DNA of 64,000 nucleotides from Rhyacichthys aspro (Eukaryota > Chordata > Actinopteri > Gobiiformes > Rhyacichthyidae): positions 21,074,731 through 21,138,730 of the forward strand of contig CM072148.1 of assembly GCA_036850595.1 (NCBI GenBank), given 5' to 3'. Position numbers and translations under genes: made by a program. How positions within the stretch are numbered: position 1 is the stretch's first letter; every line of letters starts with the position of its first letter. Below the pieces are notes generated by a model. That model saw nothing but the letters and a program-made list of their open reading frames with translations, was not told where the DNA came from and ran no database searches. This document shows, piece after piece, positions 11,801 to 22,565 of the stretch.

Positions 11801-14800
11801 TTTTACAGACTCATTGATTGTATGGTATGAGAAAAATATAAGTATAATAAAAATAGAATTGAATATGACATTTATTGCAAAGGTGTAAACAAGGTGTAAT
11901 TTATTTGAAAAACATTTTTGTTTAATGTTTAATTAATATTACTTATTTCTTGGGTGAGGATTATCTAGGAGTATCGGTGTTTAGATCCAGCTTTTCAAAA
12001 GCTGACCACAGACTCAGGACCTCATGGGCCCTCTTGGGACCTCATGGGATCTCATGGGCCCTCTTGGGACCTCATGGGCCCTCTTGGGACCTCATGGGCT
12101 CATGGTTGGGCCCTTTGGGCCTCTTCTTGGCCCTTTGGGCCTCTGGCTTGCCCTTTGGGCTTGCTTGGTTTGGTTTGGCCTTGTCCCTTGTGGTTTGGGC
12201 CCTTGGCTTGCCATGGGCCCTCTTGGGACCTCATGGGACCTCATGGGCCCTCTTGGGACCTCAGGCCTGAGGTGTCCCAAAGTGGTACTTTACAGTGCAG
12301 TTTTGGGATGCTTCAGACCCCTTTTGGTGAAGGAAACTGACCCATACTGTACTGCTCCAGCAGAAACAAGGTTTTAATTTGTTTATAGGAAGGGCCAGCT
12401 CTTTAAAAAAGTCTAAGTTTAATTGTCACATAATGGAATGAAATAGCATAAAAGTAATCTACTACACACTTTTTTGTTTTCTTTTTGTAGAAAAAACATT
12501 TCAGTGCCATTTATTGAAATGACTCAAAATTAAAGTAATTGAATTTTTCCACCCTGTGCAGGTTGCTCTTGCCTTATCTGAGCTTTTACTACAGTTTCTG
12601 TGGGCGTCCTTTTATGGTTTTACAGTGTCACATCGAACAAATGTCGCTTCACAGATATCCATCCTTCCTTTTTCTGTGCTTTTACAACAGTCAGGACATT
12701 GTTAAACAGATTAAACATTGACAGCTTTGATAAGGACGCCAGCACTTATTGATTTTTGTCTTTCACTGAGCCTTTCTTTGTGTTAAAGTGACAAATCTCA
12801 ACCTCAAGTTTTTATTAGACACAGGGACATTTTCACTCAGTACATTTACTGAAAGGCTTTAGGTGCTTTGACTTGAGCATGTTAGTGCAGTTTTGAGCAT
12901 TAACAGTAGGGTTTGAGGTGCAGACCGGTAAGATTTGGGTTTGACTTGATCTTGATAGGCTCCATAAGAATAACAATTTAACCATACTGACATATTCAAA
13001 CTTCCAAGTATAAGCATAGTAAATACTAAGAAATGTCTCAGAACGCCAGCCACAAGAAAGTAACGGTATTGGTTTATAAAAAACAAAAAAAACATGCAGT
13101 GCCACCAAAATACTATAACACATCAAGGGTCTGCTACATTCTACAGCTCTTATTTTGCCCTTATATTCATATTTCTGCCCCCAGCTGAACACCCATCTCC
13201 TTACATCAAAAATAAATAAAAAATCTACACTGAGAAGGGTTTTCTCCAGAAGACACAGAACAAGAATAAATCGGTAACTCAGGGGAAATGTCGACATCGC
13301 AGTTTGTTTTATGCTTTTGTCACTCATTTTTTTTACAGAAAGTCAAGGACATGACGTTCAAGCAGGGGCAGGAGTTCAAGGTGCGCATCAGGCCCCAGGA
13401 CGACTGCAACTCGTGAGTCCCGTTCATCTTATTCGACTCATTCCCTGTATTCCCTGCCTAAACCCACTGTCACCTATTCTTTCACAGCTTTGCCATCAAC
13501 GTCGGTCACGATTCTGAAAACATCGCCTTACACTTCAACGCCCGTTTTGACCAGGGAGGCGACTTCAACACCATCGTCTGCAACTCTTTGTCCGGAGGCA
13601 GCTGGGGCGACGAGCAACGCGACATGAACTTCCCGTTTTGTCGTGGAGAGGAGTGCAAGGTGGGTTTGAGCTATTTTTCTGACTGCTCCACGGCGCTGTT
13701 CAGGCCTGAGGAGAGAGACTTTGAAATAACATGAAGTGGAATCAAAGTGAGACAGTACCACTTCCAAAAAGAAATATAAAAACACACCTTTTCACTAAGG
13801 CCTGTAATTGCCTCTGTATAAACATTAATAGAAATCATCATTGTTTTTTTTTTTTTAAAGACACTATATAGATGTAATTCATTCTTCTAATTCACAAAGC
13901 AGGAGCCAACAGAAATACTTTATGTGCCTCAGGTTTAGTGTGTTACGAGGCTCCCAGCTTTTTACAGCCTGGAGTCCAAGACTGAGTTTGATACTGGTGA
14001 TGAAACTGAAAAGTGGTCTCACGATGGTCTCAGGAATATAAACCTAGTGGCACCAGTGGGAGAAGTAAAAAATTAAAAAATAGTGGGGAGGCTTGTACTT
14101 TTATTGTGATCAAGATGGATTTTAAATTTTGGTGACTCCTTTGCAATGGGACACACAAATGCTGTACTATTATACCCCAGTGACCCTGCACAAAAAGACT
14201 GAAGCGGATCTACTGTGACAGACTATGTACCTTCAGGATTACATTTTTATGACCCAATAAAAGTTGCAGTATGTTGGTTCCAGTTACAGCCCACCAATAA
14301 ACCCTGATGGTCATTATCTGATTGAACTTAGAACAAATGACTGCATTAAATATTACATCATCTTTGCCAATGATCAGCAAACAGACGTCTCAACCAGAAT
14401 GACTTTTAGTGTTGGGTGAATAGCAATCAGCTTTTGATTAAAGCCTATTCATTTAAGGTCTTCTGGCAGCAACACCTACCATTGGCTTTTTTATGCATGG
14501 ACTTTGATTAAAATTGTTGTTTGAGAAATAAATAATTTGCGAATTCTTTATGAAAATACACACACACAATTTTATTATTTCAGACTCAAAAGTCATTGTT
14601 TTACTGTCACATTGCAGTTTGGGTTTGCAATGACATAGTCAAAAATCACACACAAGGACAAGAAATCTCACAGTCATACTAAAAATATGTCTGAAGTTTA
14701 GAAGAATCATAGAGAATCCTGCTGTGACCTGTATAAAACAACCATAATATTATGTTATTTCATAGTGTTATGCAAGACGAATAGTGAGCTCACTTTTACC

Positions 14801-15699
14801 ATTTCAGCCTCATATGTCAAACTCAATGTGGGGAGGGGCCGCAATTGTTAATAAGAATCCTTTGGAAGCTTTTATTAAATTCTGAATATGATATTTCATC
14901 TTCATTTCAGCCTTAATTTTTAACATTAAATTCCCCCTTTTATGGAAACTGGTTTTAGTTGCATTTGAACACATTTTAGTTGGATTTGAACAAATTAGAT
15001 TTGAAATTGGGTTCAGATGGCTTTGAATGGGTTTTATTTGGATTTCAACAGGTTTTAGGTGGATTTGAACATGTTTTAAGTGCATTTGAACAGTGTTTAA
15101 TTGGATTTCAACAGGTTTTGGATTAATATGAACGTTTATCTTTGTAGAAAAAAAAACAAATCCATCTCAATCCAGTAAAAACCTAGTACCAGAAAAATCC
15201 TACTAAATGAAGGCCACATAAAACATTGCAAAGGGCGTGTTTGACATGTGTGCATTAAGTTCACTCATGTATTTACGATCTCCCTGCATTTATTGTATTG
15301 TATTAAGTCTAAAAACAATGTGTTATTTATGATTGTTGTTTATGAACCTTTGAACTGTTATAAAGGGCAGCTTGCTCTACAGTGGTAACTCTCCTTTACT
15401 AAATGCTTGGACTGTGTTATGTTATAACTGTTACCTGGGATTTCTTCCAATATTTCGTACACTGGTCTCGGTATCAGTAACAGTGTTCCAAATGGCAAAC
15501 TTTGGCAAAACTTTATCACTTACTTCTTTAACTGTCTCTATTTTTTTCTCAGTTTTACATCAACTTCAACATGGAGAATTTTTACATCAAGCTTCCCGAC
15601 GGCAGCATGATAAACTTCCCAAACCGTCTTGGAGATGTCAAATACAAATACTTTGACGTCAGTGGAGAGGCCAGGATCGTCGGTATCAAGGTCAAATAG
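8851..15699 (+). CDS. Proto-type galectin (galectin-1/-2-like), complete
   Basis: Secreted or cytosolic beta-galactoside-binding lectin with a single carbohydrate-recognition domain. Coding exons: 8851-8853 (start codon only), 13339-13412, 13488-13659 and 15553-15699. All introns are GT-AG, and the product has 131 residues, the usual proto-type length. The full set of sugar contacts is present: H41, N43 and R45 (in HFNARF), V56 and N58 (IVCNS), W65, E68 and R70 (WGDEQR). The usual proline of HFNPRF is alanine here, a variation also tolerated in other galectins. There is no signal peptide, as expected for unconventional secretion. The exon layout, with the domain core in exon 3 and the ATG alone in exon 1, is the vertebrate galectin plan. 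A poly(A) signal AATAAA lies at 15885-15890. GRIFIN was considered but lacks this motif set. The exact orthologue is not decided. Confidence 0.93.
9621..9770 (-). mobile_element. tRNA-derived SINE, copy A
   Basis: Read on the - strand, TGGCTCACCTGGTAGAGC (A-box-like) is followed by GGTTCGATTCT (B-box) at 9712-9722, then a CTCTCTCACCCTGCTTCCTG tail. The same body and tail occur at 23611-23750 and in part at 56441-56520. It looks like a tRNA gene relic but the anticodon arm is not intact. Confidence 0.65.
10643..11027 (+). repeat. Array of approximately 21-bp units (AACAGGTTTTAGTTGGATTTA type)
   Basis: Degenerate head-to-tail copies of AACAGGTTTTAGT(T/C)(T/G)GATTTA fill this part of galectin intron 1, interrupted near 10775-10840 by unrelated sequence. 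Related arrays lie at 14950-15122, 22248-22565 and, degenerate, 37540-37650. Confidence 0.75.
12018..12268 (+). repeat. GC-rich minisatellite, 20-bp unit
   Basis: Units of GGGACCTCATGGGCCCTCTT repeat head to tail, then drift into GGCCCTTTGGGCCTCT-type words in the middle and return to the original unit near 12215. Long open frames on both strands here are a by-product of the repeats, not genes. Confidence 0.85.
14950..15122 (+). repeat. Array of approximately 21-bp units in galectin intron 3
   Basis: Eight or so copies of the GGTTTTAGTTGGATTTGAACA family (variants GGTTTTAGGTGGATTTGAAC, GTTTAATTGGATTTCAACA) lie in the same orientation as the intron 1 array. Confidence 0.7.
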
Positions 15700-15884
15700 A
15701 GCTCGTGTTGACCTGACCGTGGCTGTCACCCTTGTCTTTAGTTTTTTTGGTTAAAATAGTTTGTTTAAACCCAGTCTGTTCACAACAAGGGGCTATCAGT
15801 TCTTTAATGACAAGCAGAGGGAGTCATACTTCATGTTACATCAGAGTTTGCTTGGAGTGGATCTGATAAACTGCTGGGTTTGTT

Positions 15885-15890
15885 AATAAA
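15885..15890 (+). terminator. Galectin poly(A) signal
   Basis: AATAAA lies 186 bp after the galectin stop codon, in TTAATAAACACTGTG, followed within about 30 bp by T/G-rich sequence (TCTTTGTTTTTCTT), the normal downstream element. Confidence 0.75.
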
Positions 15891-15899
15891 CACTGTGAA

Positions 15900-18200
15900 A
15901 ATGTCTGAAGTCTCTTTGTTTTTCTTATTATATTATCAAAAAGGGACGGCTCTCTAATGTCAGTGTTAGAGGGGACAATGAAGTAACTATAAATTATTGT
16001 CTTATAAGCACACGTCCTGTTTCGAAGGCAGGTTTATTCCAAACTCTAGAGTGTGTTAAAGCAGAATGAACTTATTTTTTTACTCCATAAAAAACTGCAG
16101 ACCCAATTCACTTTGCAGAATGAATGGGTCTGGCTGGCCGGGCTTTTAGTTTCTCACTCACTCTAAATTTTTTACGTTCTTTTAACATGGCAACTTCTGT
16201 TTGTTTTACTGATTTTTTTCTTTGCTCCATTAATGGGTTTTCAATGAATTTATTGAAATAAGTGGTAATTCATTTACAATGTAAAAGTAAGTAAAGTTGT
16301 GAATTATTTTAAACATACAAAACATATTTTTGCTAAACAATGATGCCTACTCAAGATAAAGGTAAAAATTAAAAGTAAGAGCCCATGACCTGGTTAACAG
16401 GTACGAGACAGAGACGCAATTTAAAAAACCAAACTGTTTTATGAGATGGAATGCCTTCTGTGAACCCACTTCTTATTCACACAAGCATTTACATTTTCTC
16501 AGATGTCCTACTTGTCTGACTTGGGACTGTTTTGATCTGTTCCACTCTAAACTCTTAAACTGTATGCAAATAAATTTATAATACACATTGCTAATATCTT
16601 ACCTTTGTGTAATTAACACCAGAATGCTCCAGACAAGAAAGCCAATGCCAATATTTACACAGCGGTCTGGACAGCTGCTCATGATCAGAAAATCAAGCTC
16701 TGGTGATTGTTTCCCCCATTGGCTCATTTTTTATTACGCACTGTGAAATGAGTTATATGTTGTTATTAATCTGCCTAAGTTAAAGTGCCTAAGTTTGCCT
16801 AATACTAAGACCCAACCTCAAAGAGGGGATACTAACTTTTTCCTTATGACTGTAAAAAAAAGTCCTAGTGTGACAGCGACAATGTGCTACTGAGGTGAGA
16901 TTAACATTGAGACAATTTGCAGGAGGACTCCAAAGTGCAGTAGCTCTGAGCTGAGGAATCTGACGCTGTGCAAACACATTCCCTCGACGCACATGAAGTA
17001 TCCTTTACTCTGAGAGTCAGGTGTAGTAAGAACATGAAGAAAAGAAAAGAAAAACTTAGCTAATGTACTAATAATATCAAAATCAAAGAATTGTTGAGTT
17101 GACTTCTGGGAATACAGTTGCAAAAAAGATGACGGATGTGGGATTTAGGATGCTGAAAGAGGAGCACAAAAAGGAAAACACTGACTGGTCCCATCCATGA
17201 ATCAGCATATGTCATTTTCAACAAACAATGGCTTTTTGAGAAACAGCATTGGTCAAAATGACACCATGACATCAAGGGAGGAGGCTGGTGCCAGTCTCAA
17301 GCCTGGATAAATGGAGAGGATTACGTCAGGAAGGGCATCTGGCGTAAAAAATGGTTTCAGATTAAATATGTAAACCACTGAATGATTCACTGTGGCAACC
17401 CCTGAAGGCCAGAAAGGAACTGTTGTTGTTGACAGGTGTGAAGGCCCGCCCCGCTGATTTGCATGTGGGCTACATTGATTCAGCCCAGAGGTTTGAATTT
17501 GGACAAATAACAGAAAGACAGTATTATGTAATACCAATAGCATTATCAGATGCATTTAGGGTTAGCTACAGAAAGGTTGTTGGTCAGAGATTCACTTCAG
17601 ATCATAAAGTAAGCCTAATATCTCTTCCTCTTCCTGATGATAGCCCTGTGTTATTCAAATAAAAACTGGAAACATTAAGGGATTTCAACACCAGAAAATA
17701 AAAACTAAAAACAGAAATCACATTGTAATGGCATTGTGTTGAAAAAGTGCATTTTGAATGGGTGTCAATGGCACCAAAAATGCAGAAGAGACAAGTGGTA
17801 CTATGTAGTTTTAAAGGCATATGGTGGAAGAGAAAAAAAGAAACATTAAATTTCACCCCAACATACACAATCTGGCCAAAATTGCAATGCAATTTGCATC
17901 AACACAGCCAAAGTTATGCAAAAATAAAAAACAAAAAACACCAAAAATGTCCAGGGACCCAGGAGGGTTAAATCAGGACTAAACTAGAGTTACAATATGA
18001 CAAAAAATGCAGAAAACATAGCAATATCTTGATGCAATGCCATTATCTTAAATGAAGACACATGGAATAAGAGCAATGCAACTTTAATGTATACAACATT
18101 TTACATTGTTCTAGTAAATATCCAATAGTTCAAAATAGTCACTAGTAAGTGCAAAATAGGGAAAGTGTCAAAGGAAAATCTGTCCCTTAGAAAATCAGAT
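15900..18200. other. Intergenic stretch, galectin to uts2r
   Basis: The two genes are convergent. Apart from a retroelement tail (17240-17440) nothing is recognised. Short frames here lack domains and the sequence is AT-rich. Confidence 0.5.
17240..17440 (+). repeat. Non-LTR retroelement 3' tail
   Basis: The words CTGGATAAATGGAGAGGATTACGTCAGGAAGGGCATCTGGCGTAAAA (in overlapping pieces), CTGTGGCAACCCCTGAAGG and a closing TGTTGTTGTTGACAGG belong to a 3' tail I recognise as abundant in fish genomes. No coding part is left. Confidence 0.6.
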
Positions 18201-18207
18201 ATTGGCA

Positions 18208-18217
18208 TTTATTTATT
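18208..18217 (-). terminator. uts2r poly(A) signals
   Basis: On the - strand, two overlapping AATAAA words (AATAAATAAA, complement of 18208-18217) lie 34-43 bp after the receptor stop codon, which would give a very short 3' untranslated region. Confidence 0.55.
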
Positions 18218-18250
18218 AAAGTTTGTTCATTAGTGGTCATTTTCCATCCA

Positions 18251-19330
18251 TTACAAGTGCTGCAGTGGTGTGCTTACAGCCGATCCAGGATCAGTCCTGC
18301 TTGAACCGGCCGACTGACTTTTCTGAGCCAAGTAATCCTTATAATTCCTGGTCAGAAGTGTGTAAAGGAAAGGGTTGAAACAGCTATTCCCGTAGGTCAG
18401 ACACGTTACGAAGAAGTTGATGTAATTGTGAGCGGCCGGAGACAGCGCCCTGAGGGACTCCGGGGAGAACAGTTTGGCCAGCTGCCATCCCCAAAATGGC
18501 AAGAAACAAGCCCAGTAAGCCACTACGATGCTAAAAACCATGGAGACCACTCTCTGTTTGAGTCCTCGTCTTCTTGTAGAGCGGCTGCTTACTCCCAGTC
18601 GAGACTGTACCATCCAATAGCGTCGAGCTAGTCCCATGTACAGTGCAACTATGACCAATCCAGGAAGTAGAACGCTTGTAAGAAACAGCACCGTGATGTA
18701 AATTTTGAAAGCTTCAGGAGTCCACGTTGGATAGCAAATCCTTTTAACCACTCCAGCCACGTTTGGTTTGCTTTCTCTAAGTCGGATCATGACCATCATG
18801 GGGAGAGTAAGCACAAAAGCAGTCCCCCAAATGAAGCCGGCAACTACTTTGCGATTCCTTGATGAAGATCTGTGAGCAATGAATGGTTTTGCTACGGCGC
18901 GATATCGTTCAGCACTCATTGCAACTAAAATAAAAACGCTAGCATGCATCGTGAGAAGATCGAGACTTAGTAGTATCCTGCAGCCAGCCTCACCGAATAA
19001 CCAGTCATGGGCGAAGTAGGTGCACACCACAAAGGGGATAGTGGAGAGGTAGAGCAAGTCGGCTAAAGCTAAGTTGACGATGTAGACATACATGGACCCA
19101 GTGCGACGAAGTGCAGCCGATCGCGTTATGACAAGGGTATAAGAGTTTCCAATGGCGCCTACAGCACACATGACCATCAGTGTGGCCCCGAGGAGAGACG
19201 TCACCCACAAACCGCCTCCTGAAGAGCCACTGCTGCTGGTGCCGCTGTCCTGGGACGCTCCACTTCCAGCCTCTGGGCTCAAGGCAAGTCCCAGCTGTGG
19301 ACCGACAGTGGCATTAGGAGTGCAGTTCAT
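18251..19330 (-). CDS. uts2r: Urotensin-II receptor, single-exon class A GPCR
   Basis: Plasma-membrane receptor for urotensin II / URP peptides, normally Gq-coupled. Seven membrane segments are visible. Landmarks: NSYTLVI in TM1, NLALADLLY in TM2, CRILLSLDLLTMHASVF in TM3 with the ligand-contact aspartate, ERY in place of DRY (SAERYRAV; urotensin receptors have ERY), CYPTWTPEAFK in extracellular loop 2, WACFLPFWGWQ in TM6 and NPFLY in TM7. TM3 to TM7 wording matches human UTS2R closely. The N-terminus starting at 19330 (MNCTPNATV) has two N-glycosylation sequons. An in-frame ATG at 19352-19354 would add eight residues. The still longer frame to 19378 opens with TTG and is preceded by a stop, so it is not used. 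Predicted length is 359 (or 367) residues. Teleosts keep several urotensin receptor subtypes, and which one this is was not determined. Confidence 0.93.
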   Translation of the reverse strand: MNCTPNATVGPQLGLALSPEAGSGASQDSGTSSSGSSGGGLWVTSLLGATLMVMCAVGAIGNSYTLVITRSAALRRTGSMYVYIVNLALADLLYLSTIPFVVCTYFAHDWLFGEAGCRILLSLDLLTMHASVFILVAMSAERYRAVAKPFIAHRSSSRNRKVVAGFIWGTAFVLTLPMMVMIRLRESKPNVAGVVKRICYPTWTPEAFKIYITVLFLTSVLLPGLVIVALYMGLARRYWMVQSRLGVSSRSTRRRGLKQRVVSMVFSIVVAYWACFLPFWGWQLAKLFSPESLRALSPAAHNYINFFVTCLTYGNSCFNPFLYTLLTRNYKDYLAQKSQSAGSSRTDPGSAVSTPLQHL

Positions 19331-19765
19331 GGCAGACTCAGAGAGCAAAAACATAAGGCTCTTAAAGGTAAGAGCCAAAGTACTGAGAGATCCTTAAAAG
19401 TTGGTTTCAGCTTTAATGAGTCATGATTTTCAAGATTATATAAGCTGTATGTAATGGATAAGAATCATATTTGTAAAGAGAAGACCTTTTGTAATCACTG
19501 GTAAAGCTCACTCAACTACCACTACAATTGTGACTGGGACACATGATAAATCAAATTAACATAGTCAATTTCCAAAATGGGTCCCAAGAAAACACAAAGC
19601 TCTGAATAAAAATCTGTCCAACCAAAGATCCTTTAAAATTGACAAGATCGGCAATCAAATTCCAACAAATAGATCAACAGACAAACCTTGGGCATGAGAG
19701 ATGTTGTCAAAGAGCTATTGTTTCTCCATTTATCTCTGTATTTTCAAAGGTTTTGATGACAAAAC

Positions 19766-19776
19766 AAGATGGCTGC
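19766..19776 (+). promoter_or_regulatory. YY1-like site upstream of uts2r
   Basis: AAGATGGCTGC matches the YY1 consensus AAGATGGCNGC. It lies 436 bp upstream of the uts2r start codon, in reverse orientation relative to the gene. Function is inferred only. Confidence 0.35.
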
Positions 19777-20594
19777 ACACTCCCACATCGCTGAAGAGCA
19801 CTTAAAGTAGATTTTTGTTGAAGGTATACAAAATGTATAGGGCTTCCCATTGGATATGAATCTTCCAAAGGATCCATTTTGCTTCAAAGCGATCCATGCA
19901 AACAGTAATGTGGAGTCAAAAAAATTAAGCCATTCAATGTCTTCTTCTCTTCTTTAAGGGTTGAACTTGTTGAAGTGCACTAGTTCAGTCCTCCATGTTT
20001 AAAGATAATCCTCAAACTGGTACAAACGAAGCACTTTGATCCTCTGCAAAAGCTCATCTACGTTGTGGTGTGAGGTTGTTGCGTCTGTGGGCGTCCACCT
20101 TTTGTCGACTTGGTGTCCACCTTTTCACACTTGGGTGAAAACTAGCGTAGAGCTGTGGATTTATGAGCTGCGGCCTCAACCTCCTGCCTGTAAGGAACGA
20201 GGTGAGGTTTTAGACTCCGACTACACACTGGAAGCCACCACTTTATGGAATAAGAGTGGAAATGGACCGATAAAAATGACATCACCTGGAGTTAATAATA
20301 GGTACACAGTAAAAAACAAACCGTCAAATTTACGGTAAATAAATGGCAGCTGTGGTTGCCATTTTTTATGGTAAAAATTATGCGAAGATTGGAAAAGACA
20401 ATACGGTACATACTTGTACACACTTTTGTTTTTACAGCACATTCCTAAAGGAAATAAAAAACTGGATATTTCCATTTAATTTTAACAAATGTTGCCTTAA
20501 ATGGTTATGTTTTTTCTACATAATCGATCTGTAAAAATCACTGCTTTCATGTGTGGATATTTACTGTTGACAGTTGACAGTCTTTGACAACCTT

Positions 20595-21480
20595 AAGTTG
20601 GACTGAACTTAAATCCAAACCAGGACAAACCCAGGACTAGGAGATGACTCCAGGACTAAACACTGAGAAAGTCACATAAAAACCAGTTTAAACCAGGACC
20701 TAGCACCAGATCTGGGACTAAACCTAACTTGGACAAGAATGTGATCAAACCAGGTTTACATTAGGATTACCCCTGGGACAAAATTTAGGACTAAATCAAG
20801 ACAAACCAGGATTTAACCAGGACTTAACCTAAGATTGAACAAGAACTAAATTTAGGATTGAATTAGATCCAAACTAGGACTAACCCAGAACTAAACCCAG
20901 ATTATGGAGAAACCAGGACTATATCAAACTTGGTCTGAACTGGGACTTAATCTAGGACTAAACTAAACTCAAACTAAACTAAAACTATGATCAAACTATA
21001 TCTTAGCTAAACCAAGATTAAACCAGGTCTGAACCATGGCTAAACCAGGACTAAAACTAGAACTAAACCAGGACTAAGATGGGACTAGACCATGAAGAAA
21101 CCTGGACAAAACTGAACCAGGCCTAAATCAAGAGTACACTTGGTCTAAACCAGCACTAAGCCTCCAAAACTCACAGTAATCTAAACTAAACAAGGTCTGA
21201 ACCAGGGTTAAACCAGTACTTAGCCAGGTCTAAACTAGTCTTAACAAAGCCCAAACCGACTCTAAACCAGGTTTAAACTTGGACTAAACCAGCCTTAAAC
21301 CAAGAGTAAAGTACTTATCTAGGACTACACTTAAACTAAACTTAGAACTAGACCAGGACTTAGCCAGGCCCAAACTTCAACCAGGATTAAAAAAGGACTA
21401 AACCAGGTACATAGCCAGGCCCAAACTTCAACCAGGATTAAAGGACAAGACCATGACAAAGCTAAAACTTCTACCAGCTA
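20595..21480 (+). repeat. Long degenerate array of AACCAGGACTAA-type units
   Basis: About 0.9 kb made of 10-22 bp units built on AAACCAGGACTAAAC (variants AACCAGGTCTAAAC, AACTTGGACTAAAC, AGCCAGGCCCAAACTTC). A longer duplication, ACATAGCCAGGCCCAAAC / CTTAGCCAGGCCCAAAC followed by TTCAACCAGGATTAAA, repeats at about 21360 and 21412. There is no coding potential. Confidence 0.75.
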
Positions 21481-22247
21481 CTTTTAAACCAGTCTACACC
21501 ACATTAACTTTATCCTGTTTTCAGTCATGTTACTAAATCTGGCACACAAAAAACCTTTTACATAATTCACAGAAAACAAAATTTATTTGTGTTGTGTACT
21601 GTTACATATTTAAAAAATGTTAAACTTGGCATCTGTATCCATTTGTGTTCTGACAATCTGTCACATGGGGGCAGCGTTACACTGTTTTTACAACTGCAGT
21701 GTTTTACAAATCTTTGCCTTAACAACTTTAGCGGAACATAACGTCTTAACACAAGGACAACGTTTATAAAAAGACATTTCAAAGACTAGAAAAGGAAATA
21801 TTAAACTGATCATTAAAGATGGCTATAGACAGGAGAAGAAAAATGGACCAAGAGCGTTTAACTTAACTAAATAAAGACACAATTGGTCAGTGAAGCTGAT
21901 TATGAAGCTTTAAGTGTGAAAAAAGTCAAAAAAAGAGTTTAATCTCAGTCCATAACTAAAGCCTTGTTTTCATTGGAGCGGTACAGTGGGGTCGGGCCAG
22001 TACGGGTGTGTTCATCACCAAAAGGTCTCGCCAAAAAGTATATTGTACCTTTGGGGTCGCCTCGGGCAGGGGTCCCAAACAGCCCTGAGTGTGAATAAAA
22101 ACACTGTATTTATCATCTACACTGCATTAAACACTAACCTAACTAACCTATGCCTCAAACACTACATCCCTACATTATAGCAAATATGCACAACTCTATG
22201 AAAATGTGGCTCTTTAATGCATTTAAAAGGATGTATTTTTGGCACTA

Positions 22248-22565
22248 GGTTTTAATTGGATGTGAACAGGTTTTAGATGGATTTGATTTCTGCTTTGAAG
22301 ATAAATAAAATCTTTTCAAATCCAACTACAACCTGTTGAAATCCATCTGAAACCTGTTCACATCCAATTAAAATCTGGTCAAATTCATCTAAAACCTGTT
22401 CAAATCAATCTAAAATCTCTTCAAATCCTACTAAAACCGGTTCCAATCTGTTTAAAACCTGTTCCAATCCATCTCAACTGTTCAAATTCAACTACAACCT
22501 GCTTAAATCCACCTAAAACCTGTCCAAATCAATCTAAAGACTGTTCAAATCCAAATAAAACATAA
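22248..22565 (-). repeat. 21-bp-type array, mainly reverse orientation, with a foldback at its left end
   Basis: From 22316 on, copies read AACCTGTTCAAATCCAACTAA, the reverse complement of the galectin-intron arrays. The first two copies (22248-22286) are in the opposite orientation and form an inverted repeat with 22337-22376. Confidence 0.75.

Larger units (their letters stand above)
8854..13338 (+). other. Galectin intron 1, repeat-rich, no gene
   Basis: This 4.5 kb intron separates the one-codon first exon from the rest. It carries a tRNA-derived SINE on the - strand (9621-9770), an array of 21-bp-type repeats (10643-11027) and a GC-rich minisatellite (12018-12268). No further coding signal was found. 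Confidence 0.7.

Noticed and set aside
11950..12377. Overlapping open frames of 98-117 residues on + and 62 on -
   Set aside because: They are produced by the GC-rich minisatellite; repeats of GPSWDLMG-type words appear in all frames.
12833..13327. 164-residue - strand frame in galectin intron 1
   Set aside because: AT-rich, hydrophobic by composition, with no recognisable family or promoter; most likely chance.
19331..19378. Longer uts2r N-terminus beginning MALTFKS
   Set aside because: The first codon is TTG, not ATG; in-frame ATGs occur at 19352-19354 and 19328-19330.
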